Part shown: positions 13,457-24,082 of the stretch, in pieces
How the letters are laid out: every line of letters starts with the position of its first letter
How positions within the stretch are numbered: position 1 is the stretch's first letter
Source: Anomaloglossus baeobatrachus
Lineage: Eukaryota; Chordata; Amphibia; Anura; Aromobatidae
DNA length: 64,000 nt
Assembly (NCBI RefSeq): GCF_048569485.1
Contig: NC_134364.1
Coordinates: 123,713,882-123,777,881 of the forward strand
Reading direction: 5' to 3'
Translations under genes and position numbers: made by a program
The notes under the pieces: model-generated
What the model saw: the letters and a program-made list of their open reading frames with translations, nothing else
What the model was told of the DNA's origin: nothing
Database searches by the model: none

Positions 13457-14037
13457 AATATGAGGAGGACAGGTGGCACAGCAGCTGCAGCGCAGTTAAC
13501 TCCACTGGGCTGCACTAGCAGGACTGGACAGTAGGAGGGGAGCACGACGCCTGACCCTATCATGCCCAGCCACGGGTGTCTTGACGTGGCTGGCACTGGA
13601 CGCCTATCCCTACCTACCACTTCCAATCTAATAGGCTGAGACCGCAATGGGCTCTAACATGGAGGTGTGCTCTGTCTGAGCAAATGTGAAGACTGCGCAC
13701 CTCCATGTTGTCTCCAGCCCTTTTTATAACCTGGTCCGCCCCAAACTCAGAGTGGACCACAATGGTACCTCCAGGGTCCAATAGTGGAGTGCCACATCAT
13801 CAGTGACATCATCAGCGGTCTATCCGGAACCGCCACATCTCTGATGACCTTATGGCAGCCACGCCCCAAACACCTCACCAGTCATCATCTGATGACCAAT
13901 GGTGAGGTGCCATGTCGTAGGGGCGGGCCTCCGCGAGCCAGTCCAGAGTGGCCACATCATCAGGACACCTGATGCAAGCCGGCCTATCAGGGCCTGCCAC
14001 CTCATGGACATGCCCAGTGAGGTCCTTTACAGACCTA
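13457..14037 (+). repeat. Long direct repeat, copy 2
   Basis: This is the second copy of the 12022-12530 sequence, carrying two blocks that copy 1 lacks (around 13581-13650 and near 13800). It is followed directly by the LTR's GCATGCTCAGTAG-rich tail. Confidence 0.8.
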
Positions 14038-14954
14038 GCCTCTGATGCACTAAGTGCCTGAGCATGCTCAGTAGCCTGAACAACAGTCTCAGAAATCAGA
14101 CTATCTTCCCAAGCATGCTCAGTAGGCACAACACAGGACTTAGACACGGCACGATGTCCAAGTACCTTGGCAAAGAGGCTTTCCGCACTAAGTGTAGGAG
14201 CATGCTCAGTAGCCTGAACTGAGGACTTAGACTTAGATATGGCACTATCAGGCTGAGCATACTCACTAGGCGAAATACTGGACTTAGGTTCTGCTGGGGT
14301 AAATCGGCACGCGCATGCGCACTAGCCGTCTCTCCACACTTAGACGTGGAGAAGGAAGCAGCCAGCTGGACGACCCGAGGCACGGCCAAAAACGGCAGCC
14401 GGCGCCTGGACATAACTGGAACTGCAGCAGACTGCTTGCGGCTATGGCAGCGCCGATTCGTAATAACATGTCTCCGTGCGGAGCACACAAACACGTGTGT
14501 ACACCGCATGGAGACGCGGTTAGTGAAAAATCACTGATGTGTGCACAGACCCATTGCATATAATAGGTCTGTGGATTCTAGTACGTATAAAAACTAGCAC
14601 ATACGTACCAGAATCAGTGATGTGTGAAATAGGCCTTATACTGATAACAATTTCAAACAGGAGCCATTACTACAGGTAATGAGTGGAGGACAGAGGAGGC
14701 TCTTAAAGAAGAAGTTACAGGTCTGTGAGAGCCATACATCTTGCATGTTTTTAGGTGACTAAATACTTATTTTCCACTATAATTTGCAAAACAAAATCTT
14801 CAAAATCAGACGCGGTGATCTTCTGTATTTGTTTACTCATTTTGTCTCTCATAGTTGTGGTCACCTATGATGTTAATTTCAGGCCGCTCTTATTTTTTTA
14901 AGTGGGAGAACTTGCACAATTGGTGGCTGACTAATGACTTTTTTCCCCACTGTA

Positions 14955-15683
14955 TTCACCGTATTTTTCGTTTTATAAGACGCACCCCAAATTTAGAGGA
15001 GAATAATAGGAAAAAAGAATTTTTAATGTTAAATTGAAGGTCCGTCTTATAATCCTAGTGTGTTTTATTCCTAATGCTCACCAGGGGGGAGCGGCAGTGG
15101 TGAAGCAGCTCAGGAAGGTCACAGGTGGCAGGGTCAGCGATGCTGAGGGCTCAGAGGAGGGGGTGTTGCAGCTCTAGAGTGTCTGCGATACTGTGGGCTC
15201 GAGGTGTCGCGGCGGCGGGTGCCATTGATCTGCTGGCGGGCTAAGGGGGTGTTAGTGCAGTAGAGCAACTCAGGATGGTCACAGGACGGGGAGTCTCAGT
15301 GGGTTCCATTGATCTGACTGCAGGCTCCATTGAATTGCCCGCGGTTGACGAGATGGACTTCAAGAAAATGGCCGCAAAGGCGGAGTGTGGACAGATAGGA
15401 CTCCGTGGCCATTTCCTTAAAGCCCATCATGTCAATTGTAGGCGATTCAATGGAGCCCGAAGTCAGATCAATGCATCCGTCGCCAAGACACACCATCTTG
15501 TGACCCTCCTGAGCCGCTCTACTGCTCTTCCAAGCCTTCAGTATCACAGACCCTGCCTCCTATGACTCTGCTCCACCACCGACACCCCGGTAAGCCATAT
15601 CCGGATTGTAAGACACCCCCCCCCCCCATTTTACCCCCATTTTTTGGGGAAAAAAGTGAGTTTATAATAAGGAAAATATGGTA
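14955..15683. mobile_element. MITE (CGTATTTTTCG...ATAAGACGCAC type) with internal hairpin
   Basis: The left end CCGTATTTTTCGTTTTATAA, then GACGCACCCC, pairs loosely with the right end GGGG-AAAAAAGTGAGTTTATAATAAGGAAAATATGG. At 15303-15478 an inner inverted repeat (CCATTGATCTGACTGCAGGC against its complement) makes both strands open, which explains the overlapping plus (96 aa) and minus (83 aa) frames. Those frames are not genes. Confidence 0.6.
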
Positions 15684-16737
15684 TTTATGTATTTTATAAT
15701 GTTTTATTCCCACTATGGAACTTTAATATCTATTATTCTTATCATCCATATGATACACTGAAATACTTCTGTATTGCAGTGTATTACATTTGTCAGTTTT
15801 ACACCGACACTCAGCTTATCATACCCTGCTTATGGGGAGGACCCAATCGTCTTCGATAGTGGTCAGGTCTAGAGGCCAATGTTTGGTCTTGAGCTGCTTT
15901 AATATCCATTGGAACTCCACAATTACAATGTGAAGGTTGATGGAGAGGGAAAGAGGAGGTCTCTTTCTTCTGTTAACCCCACAGATGCAGCGATCACTGT
16001 TAACTGTAGCATTTAGAGGGGTTAATCAGCCACAGCCTAGCACCAGTCTTGGCAGTAACAGAGGGAGCTTAACTATCAATGAAGCTAAATTTCCTAAATG
16101 ATGACGCAAGGCACAGCTCCAGTGTGTTATGCTCACTGAGCGAGCATGGAATTAGCAACAGCAGCAACAGTCGGTGTCGTGGATTCAGCCTGGGATGTCT
16201 GGATGGATGGATGGAGGGATGGAGGGATATGGTAGCAGCGGCCGATGAGGATACTTGAGGCAGTGGATATCGTGGTAGGCGGCCAGTGTGGATACTTGCA
16301 GTGGCGGTTATTGTGGCAACAGCTGATGTGGATGGTTGTAGCCACAGGCACTGAAACACAGATAAGAATCAGCAACAGAACATAGCATAATGACAGCAGC
16401 ACAATGGAGCCTGACAACTAGCAATGTTAGGAACTCATTGCCCAGGCACCTACCAAAAGGGAAAAGAGCCTTAAATACCTGACACCTCTCAGCTCAGCTC
16501 AGGGTGCACTGGCCCTTTAAGAAAAGGGGCATGGTTGCACTCGCACCCTACGGGCATTTCCAGAAGGCTTGTGTGATATTTGCAGGCTCAAAGAGACAGC
16601 AACATGAACCGAGGATAGGTCAGCCACCGCAGGATGACCGGGCGGGTGAGAACTGACGTCCCAGCTAGAGAAGGAGGACAGAACGGGGACGCCAGTATGG
16701 GCGTTATACGGTGCTTGCAAGCCTCATATAGTACTAT
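15684..16737. other. Unassigned stretch, probably older LTR-like sequence
   Basis: No gene is seen. There is a GGAT-type simple repeat at about 16200-16230. The part 16127-16737 (starting TGTTATGCTCACTGAGCG, with CCTTTAAGAAAAGGGGCATG near 16515) resembles amphibian LTR sequence that was then hit by the solo LTR at 16738, but I could not define its ends. Confidence 0.3.
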
Positions 16738-17809
16738 TGTGGCGCCCTGGACTAGCCAGGTCGTCACAGGTATTGCAACAACACACCCCACACCCCGAGA
16801 TAGGCACATCAGTCACACACAAATCCTTGTTGCCTCCCTCCAGGGGCTGATGTCCACACCAGGTGGGGTGGAGCCAGGCGGTTGGCCCCACCCACTGAGG
16901 AGTTCACAGTCCTGGAGGCGGGAAAGGAAGTCAGGAGAGTTGAGTGAGAGAGGTGAAAGAGAGAGGAGTGAAGTGGTAGTAGAGGAGCAGACTGACCGTG
17001 TCCAGGTACGTGACCTGGGCACCAAGAGCAAGGTTGGCAGACTGTGGTGGCCGTCTGCAGGAGAGGCAGATCGACGCGGAACCGTAGGACCGAACAGGGG
17101 AGCGAAGAGAAGCCAGCACAAACCGGCAGGGCCTGCAGACCCCGACCAGGCTTGGAGTCGCCGTTAAACAGGTCAAATCCGTTAGTGACCGGAACCTTAG
17201 GGGTTTCCAAACAGCCAAGACCCGATTGAACGCAACCGTCCAAACAGTAACAGGGAAATACAGCTACCGCAACAGCTAGAATTCCCAGGGCCAGAGCCTG
17301 CGGGCAAAAGGGCTCCTCCGGCATATATCCACGCTGGGGAGCGGGTTACCGGTGGGAAGCCATCGGGACCGAAGATACACAACAATTGCAGGGAAAGGCA
17401 GCCACCACCAACCGTCTGGGAGAAACCACAGCAGCCGGCTGCGGGACCCGTTCATCCAGCCATTTGTTTTACCGGAGACTTTGCATCCGTTCTTGGCTGA
17501 GTGAGTACCACCGTGCCGTCCGGCACCGCGCTGCCCCCGCGACCTTGCACCTCACCAATCGTACCTCCCCGTCACACCTTACCGGGCCCCGGGACAACCA
17601 ACCCCTACCCACGGAGGGGGAAACAACATCCCAGCTGCTCCCTGTCATCGCTCCCGGGATCCCCGTCACCAGCAGTGGTGGTGCCCCAACCTCACCGCAA
17701 ACCGTGGGTGGCGTCATGGACCAAATCCCCAAACCAAACTAACCCCCTTTCACTCACGGGCGAGGAGCGCCGCTCGACTCCCCGGATCCGGCCCACCGCT
17801 CAAGCCACC

Positions 17810-17841
<32 letters not shown>

Positions 17842-17898
17842 CCGGACCCGAGCGCCAGCGAGAGCGTAGCAGCGACGGCTCCCTCCCCGCTCACGACA
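16738..17898 (+). mobile_element. Solo LTR A, TGTGGCGCCCTGGAC family, TSD CTAT
   Basis: It begins TGTGGCGCCCTGGACTAGCC and ends GCTCACGACA, and is flanked by CTAT on both sides (16734-16737 and 17899-17902). It lacks internal coding sequence, so it is a solo LTR of a retrovirus-like or Gypsy-like family. It shares landmarks with the LTRs at 19508, 21124, 30737 and 34693, such as GGGGCTGATGTxCACACCAGG and a GTGGGTGGCGTCA block near the 3' end. Confidence 0.85.
17811..17840 (+). repeat. (GCA)n triplet repeat inside LTR A
   Basis: About ten GCA/CAG triplets lie near the 3' end of LTR A. The corresponding place in LTR C has only about four, so the tract has expanded in this copy. Confidence 0.9.
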
Positions 17899-17902
17899 CT
17901 AT

Positions 17903-19503
17903 GGTGTATGTCAATTTGCTGGAACTACTTCATATGGAGCTCATGTACATCTTATGTTAGGAAATAGGATAATGCCTTTTTTCAGAGCAGAGAGGTTTTC
18001 TTAAGCATTAGTTGCTCCCCGCAGGTTTTATGAATGGCCATCCACTAGTCCAGGCCGCGGGCTGAATTGTTCCTTTTAGCCCTGTAATGACTAATTGGCC
18101 TTTCCATTTCTTAATAATCTGTTTTGCAGTGATAAAAGCTGAGTGTTAGCACCGGTGTCCTCACCTCTCCTCCACTTCTTTGTGCTCGTATGCTGCGGTT
18201 GTGAGGGGGGAATAATAATCAGCTCCTAATTGCAGCGTTTCTAGTTTGGTTCTTCAAACATTGACATAAATAAAGGTTTATGTTTGGGATAATGCATTTG
18301 TCATGATGGGAGGTGATGGGGACATTTTATAGTGATCTCCGTGAAAGCCACTCAGCAACCATTGTCACCGTACACAGTTTGATAAATGCCCTATTATTTC
18401 TCAACCTTACCCTCTCCAGCTTGATGGCTTTCGTTGCACCTAAAAAGCATATCACATTTTTTTTTATTGCCACTGATTACTACAGCAGTCACATCCATTT
18501 ATAGTTTTAAGAGTTTTCTGTTTCCAGAAGTCAGCATACTCTAGCAGGTTAAAGGGGTTGTCTGGCTTTAGAGTAAAAGTCTTGAGTCACTATGTGACTG
18601 CAGACTTGTGAAGTGCGCAGTGCCTACACTGTCAGGATACTCCAATGCATACGTCTGGCCACATTATGACTTGACTTATCCAGCCTTGCTCAATTCACTT
18701 ATATTGAGCAAGGCCACGCACGTCTAGTCGACATGTGACTGCATGTATGCAAATCACATACTTGCGATCACTCACCACTAGCTCCCAGCACTGGCACCAG
18801 AGAATCCTGCCAGTCAAAAAGGAGCAAGTCTAGTATATGAAAGTATTTGATAGCGTTTGTAACCGGTACATATTGTAATAATTCATGCACAGCTCTCCGT
18901 TCCTGAGCCGATGCATGTATCCTGCCTCCAGGAGCGGCCTATTTGCTCTGGCCTCATTCCAGGGGTTACACCACCATATCTTGGTGCTGCTGCTTCTGGG
19001 ACTCCACCAGTGATATTTCTGGCTCTACTGTGGCTCCGTTCCTGTGAGACGTGCTCTGGTTTTTGTCCTGCTACCCAGTACTGTTTGTCCTGCCCTCTGC
19101 TCCCCTTGCCTGACCTGACTTCCATCCCTCTTACAGACCTAACCAGATCTCCATTCCCCCCGACCTGACCTGACTTCCATTACCCCAGCCAGTCCTTATC
19201 CCTGTTCCTCCTGCCTGTCCGTACCTCCATCATCCTACGCATCCTTTTCTCCATACCCCCCTGTTATCTGGTCTCCTGTCCTGTGTTTCTCACGTCCTTC
19301 CCTGTGCTTACTTGCTTTCCTGGCATCTGACCTCGGCACTGTTCTTTGACTTTGCCTTGTTTCCTCCTCGGTTCCGACGTTACATCCCAGCTTGTCCTTG
19401 ACTAATCAATCGACTATCCCTGTTCTTGTTAGTGACCTCTAGTGGCCTTCTGTTTAACTACGGTCAGGAGTTCTTTTTCTACCTGAGTCCCTGTCCCCTA
19501 GTG
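17903..19503. other. Unassigned stretch, with an LTR-like 3' part
   Basis: No gene is seen. At about 18551 the text AAAGGGGTTGTCTGGCTTTA looks like one end of a common frog MITE. From about 18880 to 19503 the C/T-rich text (many CCTGACCTGAC-like words) resembles older LTR sequence, and is closely similar in style to 22874-23320 and 25620-26000. Ends not defined. Confidence 0.3.
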
Positions 19504-19507
19504 GTAG

Positions 19508-20621
19508 TGTGACGCCCTGGACTAGCCAGGTAGTCACAGACAGGCCCTTGCACAAACACCCATCCCTTAACAAGGTAACAGCAGCCAACCTAAAAACCCT
19601 GACTCACCTCTCTCAGGTCTTGACGTTCACACCAGGGGGCGGAGTCAGGCAGTTGGCCCCGCCCACCGAGGAGTTCAGATAGCCTGAGGCAGGAAAACAG
19701 AGAGACCCCGTTAGGAGGGAGAGGAGAGTGGAGTGGTTGGAAAGGAGTAGGAGTAAAACGTCTGTCAGGGATCTGGGTCTTCGCCCGGATACCCTGTGAC
19801 CAGGAGGCAGACGATTGTTGCCGCCTGCAGGAGCCGGGAAGACGGCTGGTGGAACCGTAAGGGACTAGGGACAGGGTAGTGGCCCGCCGGTACTGAACCG
19901 GGGAGCGAACTGGAAACCGGAGCACGAGGAGGGGTACTCAGACTCAGAACGAGGCCCAGAAGCCACTGGACCACGTCAAATTTACTGATTGAGGTCTGGA
20001 CCTTAGGTCCTTTCCCGTCCCAAGAACCGAAAGACAGCAACAGCCCACTGAGGGGGATAGAAAGCCACCGCACAGGCAGAGAGATCCCACGGGCCAGCGC
20101 CTGCAGGCAAACGGGTTCCCCGACACACATAAAACCGGGGGCGGACTACCGTCACTGAAGCGTAGGCAGTCAAAATCTACAAAAACGAGGTGCAGAAAAA
20201 AGGCGGGAACCACCGAACCGGGTGGATGACCGGACGCAGCCGGCTGCGGGCACCGACCACCATCCTTTTGGTTTACCAGAGACTCCGGTGTATCTGTCAT
20301 AGTGAGTACAACAGTGCCCTCGGGCTGCACACCGCACCGCACTAACACGCCCACACCTCACAACCACCGGGCCCCGGGACCATCACCCCCTGCCCACGGA
20401 GGGGTCAACACCAGGCTTCACAACACCGTCCCCGGGAGCCTAGTTAACGGCAGCGGTGGTGTGCACACTCCCCACAACCCGTGGGTGCCGTCACGAATTT
20501 ACATCCCTAAACACCACGGCCTCGGCCGTGAAACTCCCCACCGAAACCCCCTCACGTAGTGCCAGCCTCCCTTCAGAGCGACGTGACCCCCGGTTGCCGG
20601 CCGAGCCCCGGGGGCGGTACA
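19508..20621 (+). mobile_element. Solo LTR B, same family, TSD GTAG
   Basis: It begins TGTGACGCCCTGGACTAGCC and ends GGGGGCGGTACA. GTAG flanks both sides (19504-19507 and 20622-20625). It aligns by landmarks with LTR A (CACACCAGGGGGCGGAGTCA block, CCGGGCCCCGGGAC block, GGGTGCCGTCACGAATTTAC block). No internal coding sequence. Confidence 0.85.
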
Positions 20622-20625
20622 GTAG

Positions 20626-21119
20626 CTTGACACATAACTTGTTCATTACATCTTCAGATTTCAAACTTGGTACTTGTATTGTAAATACACACGGCTGCAC
20701 AGTTCTTACAGCAGACAGTTCATATACAGGGCACATCTGACTTTAGCCCTCCATACTTCCAGATAACCTTTCTTCTGACCACAGTCTACTTCGACACAAT
20801 ACATATGCACCGGCCTGGTAACCCAGTATTATTTTAATAACACTCCAGGTCCGGCAGGTCTCCTATTTCTTCTGTGTTGTTTCAGGGTCCCCCCAACCCA
20901 CAGCTGTGCCTCTAGGATCTCTATACCACTTCAGCTGAGTTCATATTTCGAAGTTTGCTTTCCTGCTTTCCTGGGCACTGAAGTGTACCAGCCATTCGGC
21001 CACTATTCATCCTGCTATAACTGTTCTTATTCCTTCACACATAGAGGCCTATCCTGTCACACGTCCTCTGTTAACACTCACTCTATCCCTGAACTTCGTG
21101 GCAAACGTCTTTGTTGCTG
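20626..21119. other. Unassigned spacer between LTRs B and C
   Basis: No gene or repeat family was recognised. It may be the continuation of the older C/T-rich LTR-like sequence that LTR B was inserted into. Confidence 0.35.
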
Positions 21120-21123
21120 GTAA

Positions 21124-22305
21124 TGTGGCGCCCTGGACAAGCCAGGATGTCAGACACTACACCTACACACCCCACACTCCCGGTCAGGCACACCGAAGTC
21201 AGATAAAAACCCTTGTTGCCTCCCTCCAGGGGCTGATGTTCACACCAGGGGGTGGGCCAGGCGGTTGGTCCCGCCCACCGAGGAGTTCACAGTCCTGGAG
21301 GCGGGAAAAGAGGAGAGATCAGTTTGAGAGTTGAAAGTGGAAGGAAGGAAAGTGGTAGTGGAGCAGACTGAAGTTGGTCCGGGTGTGTGGCCCGGACGGA
21401 ACAGCAAGGTTGGCAAACGGTGGTGACCATCTGCAGGAGAGGCCGATCGGAGCCAACCGTAAGGACCATGGACGGGCGGTGGCCCGGCGGTACCGGACCG
21501 GTATGCAAAGAGAAGCCAGCACCATCCGGCAGGGGCTTATGGACCCTGGCAAGGCTAGGAGTCGCCGTGAATTTGCCAAATCCGTTAGCGAAGGGAACCT
21601 CCCGGGTTTCCCAGCAGCCAAGTCCCGATAGAAGGCAACAGTCCAACCGAGAGAGGGAAACACAGTCACCGCCAAGGCTACAGTTCCCAGGGCCAGAGCC
21701 TGCGGGCAAAAGGGGCTCCTTCAGCAACCTTCAAGCTGGGGAGCGGGTTACCTGTGGGAACCCATTGGAACCGTTACACTACACAGGTGCAGGGAAAGGC
21801 AGTCACCATCAACCTGCCGGGAGAAACAACACCGCAGCCGCCTGTGGGACCCGTCCATCCAGCCGTTTGTTTTACTGGAGACTCCGTGTATATCTTTGGG
21901 CTGAGTGAGTACCACCGTGCCGTGCGGCACAGCACTGCCCCCGTGACCCTGCACCTCATCAGGCCCCGTAACCCGCCTGCCATCCATCCCTACCCCATCA
22001 CTGGGCCCCGGGACAACCTACCCCTTACCCACGGAGGGGAGAAAACAACATCCTAGCTGCTCCCTGTCATCGCTCCCGGGATCCCCGTCCAGAGCAGCGG
22101 TTGTGTCACCAATCTCACCACAACCGTGGGTGGCGTCACGGACAATATCAATCCCCAAAACCAGTCCCCCCTTTCACTCACGGGCGAGGAACGCCGCTCG
22201 AGTCCCCGGGATCCGGCAACCCGCTCGAGCCACCACCGAGCAGCAGCAGCCACAGCCGGACCCGAGCAGTGGGAGATCGCAGCGTCCCCTCCTCCGCCCG
22301 CGACA
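21124..22305 (+). mobile_element. Solo LTR C, same family, TSD GTAA
   Basis: It begins TGTGGCGCCCTGGACAAGCC and ends CCGCCCGCGACA. GTAA flanks both sides (21120-21123 and 22306-22309). It is closest to LTR A of the family: both share GTTTGTTTTACTGGAGACTC-like text and the GAGCAGCAGCAGC stretch. No internal coding sequence. Confidence 0.87.
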
Positions 22306-22309
22306 GTAA

Positions 22310-22868
22310 AACCCCACCAAGCTGCAGGAACCGATTATCTGTTATCCATTCCTTACTCACACCATGCAATGTTAATGTCTCTTATCCCAAAATCATAGCA
22401 AGAAAGGGATTTGCATTAGTGATGGGTGAGCATGCTCAGCACTGCTCGTTACTTTATCGAGCATTACGGAGATAGAGAGGGAGAGAGAGAATCCCGCTGA
22501 CCATAAGAGCTTACACTCTATAGAAGAGAGATACTTGCCCAATAACTGGAGACATAGAACATTACTTAGTAGTAAAAACTATGCTGCACTGTGAACCACT
22601 GATCTGTGATGGCCCAGGTACTCATCACATCATTGCACAAAGTATGATAATCGGGTCGATGTCATAGCTGCAGGTCATTATGGGGAGGGAGGCCTGTGCG
22701 GCAATGCAAATGATGTTAGCCTGTGTTCCGAATCTTAAAAATTTAAAATGTGTATGAAACTGTGAATTTCAAGAAATTAGACTCAAGATTGATCCTCCAC
22801 TGCTTATCTCTAGTAAGAGCACAAAGTGCCTATACCCTAGATCAGCCACAGTTGCCATTTTATATACC
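22310..22868. other. Unassigned spacer
   Basis: No gene or clear repeat is seen. There is a short GAGA-rich stretch at about 22470-22490. Confidence 0.4.
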
Positions 22869-22873
22869 AATAT

Positions 22874-24077
22874 TGTCATGATTCTGGTTAGTGGGGCCTG
22901 TGAGCCTATGCTGGGCCTCATATTTTCTTCTGGTTCCCAGTCTACTCCTGTGATGTGTGTTGGAGCCTGTTCGTTGGATCCTCGTTCCAGGTGATTGCTT
23001 TGCTTGATCTGGGAGTTGTTTCACCCGGAACGCCGCCAGTGATAGTTCATGTTCGGCAGTGTACATCTCTGGTTCTTGTAAGTGGTGACCTGATCTTGTC
23101 CTGCTTCCTAGTTCCTCATATCTCATCCCGTCGCCTCCCCTACTCTGACCTGACTCCCTGTCTCACTGATCTTTGGCTAGTTTCCTGAGCCCGGCTCCTT
23201 TCGCTCCCGTGTACCTGAATTGTCCTCTTGGCTTCTCAAGCTCATTCCCTGACTCTGGCTTCGCTTTCTTCCTGGTTCTTGTCGTGACTTTCTGGTGTAA
23301 AGACCCTCGGATCTCACTTAAGGGTGCTTTACACGCTGCGACATCGCTAGCGATTGCTAGCGATGTCACGAGCGATAGCACCCGCCCCCATTGTTTGTGC
23401 GACATGTGGTGATCGCTGCCGTAGCGAACAATATCGCTACGGCAGCGTCACACGCACATACCTGTTCAGCGACGTCGCTGTGGCCGCCAAACAATCCCTC
23501 CTTCAAGGGGGAGGTGCGTTCGGCGTCACAGCGATGTCACAGCGGCGTCACTAAACAGCCACCCAATAGAAGAGGAGGCGATGAGATGAGTGGCCGGAAC
23601 ATGCCGCCCACCTCCTTCCTTCCTCCTTTCCGGTGGACACAGGTAGGATGATGTTCGTCGTTCCTGCGGTCTCACACACAGCGATGTGTGATGCCGCAGG
23701 AACGACGAACAATCTGCAGAATGAAACACCAACGACATTATGATTAGGAGCGACGTGTCAACGATCAACGATTTTTGCCGTTTTTGCGATCGTTGATCGT
23801 CGCTCCTAGCTGTCACACGCTGCGATGTCGCTAATGGCGCCGGATGTGCGTCACAAACACCGTGACCCCGACGATATATCGTTAGAGATGTCACAGCGTG
23901 TAAAGCACCCTTTAGACTTGTTTTTCTCCCTCCATCACTGATGTTACCTCCTCGCTTCTGACTCCTGGCTTGTTTGACTATCATTCACTAGTGACACCTA
24001 GTGTACACCCCCTGCAGATATCCTCCACTAGTGTGTCTGGCGACACCTAGTGGTGTAGTGTATCATTACGCATCCCA
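22874..24077 (+). mobile_element. Probable solo LTR (TGTCATGATTC type), split by a MITE
   Basis: It begins TGTCATGATTCTGG, preceded by AATAT (22869-22873), and a second AATAT follows at 24078-24082. The 3' part has the repeated phrase ACACCTAGTG. The MITE 23321-23911 sits inside it with its own TTA duplication. The ends are less certain than for LTRs A-E. Confidence 0.5.
23321..23911. mobile_element. Harbinger-type MITE (AGGGTGCTTTACACGCTG), TTA target
   Basis: The left end AGGGTGCTTTACACGCTGCG and the right end CAGCGTGTAAAGCACCCT are inverse copies, flanked by TTA (23318-23320 and 23912-23914). The inside is GCGATGTC-rich. It belongs to the same group as the MITEs at 6337, 41662, 42928, 43536 and 56037. 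Confidence 0.87.
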
Positions 24078-24082
24078 AATAT

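Larger units (their letters stand above)
11469..14465 (+). mobile_element. Probable Gypsy-type solo LTR or LTR remnant, TSD ACATG
   Basis: The segment starts TGTTACGGGG and ends CGTAATA, close to the TGTTACG...CGTAACA ends of vertebrate Gypsy LTRs, and has ACATG on both sides (11464-11468 and 14466-14470). The sequence without it would rejoin as ACATGTCTCCG inside the MITE. No polymerase or capsid text was seen. Inside are a four-unit minisatellite, a pair of ~500-580-bp direct repeats and clusters of GAGCATGCTCAGTAG words. Classed as a fossil LTR; the orientation is a guess. Confidence 0.55.
11019..14634. mobile_element. Harbinger-type MITE (GGCCTGTTTCACACATCAG ends), split by an LTR insertion
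   Basis: The left end GGCCTGTTTCACACATCAGT follows TTA at about 11016; the right end ACTGATGTGTGAAATAGGCC is followed by TTA at about 14635, so a TTA target duplication is present. The Tc1 host text runs on either side (GGACAGGTGTCTG ... TACTGATAACAA). The MITE body is 11019-11468 and 14466-14634, and it is interrupted by the 3-kb LTR-type insertion 11469-14465. Confidence 0.75.
8195..14952 (-). mobile_element. Tc1-like transposon with ~220-bp TIRs, split by a second Tc1 and by a MITE
   Basis: The left end (about 8204 on, TTATTCAGCCACCAATTGTG, then CACGTTCTCCCACTTA) is the inverse of the right end (up to about 14952, TAAGTGGGAGAACTTGCACA, then ATTGGTGGCTGACTAATG). The TIRs extend about 220 bp, including the shared GGTCACCTATGATGT and CTCATAGTTGTGGT. 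Transposase text runs on the minus strand from 10968 to 8402. It is interrupted by another Tc1 element (9099-10642, TA duplicated). Left of the transposase start, a MITE (11019-14634) separates the 5' leader from its terminal repeat. Removing the insertions leaves an element of normal size (about 1.6 kb). Confidence 0.85.

Noticed and set aside
12061-14559. Many 60-140-codon frames in the GC-rich 3-kb LTR segment
   Set aside because: No domain, no start context and no agreement between the two direct-repeat copies; GC-rich non-coding sequence leaves chance frames open.
15275-15565. Overlapping plus (96 aa) and minus (83 aa) frames with similar sequence
   Set aside because: They come from an inverted repeat in a MITE; the similarity reflects the palindrome, not a protein.
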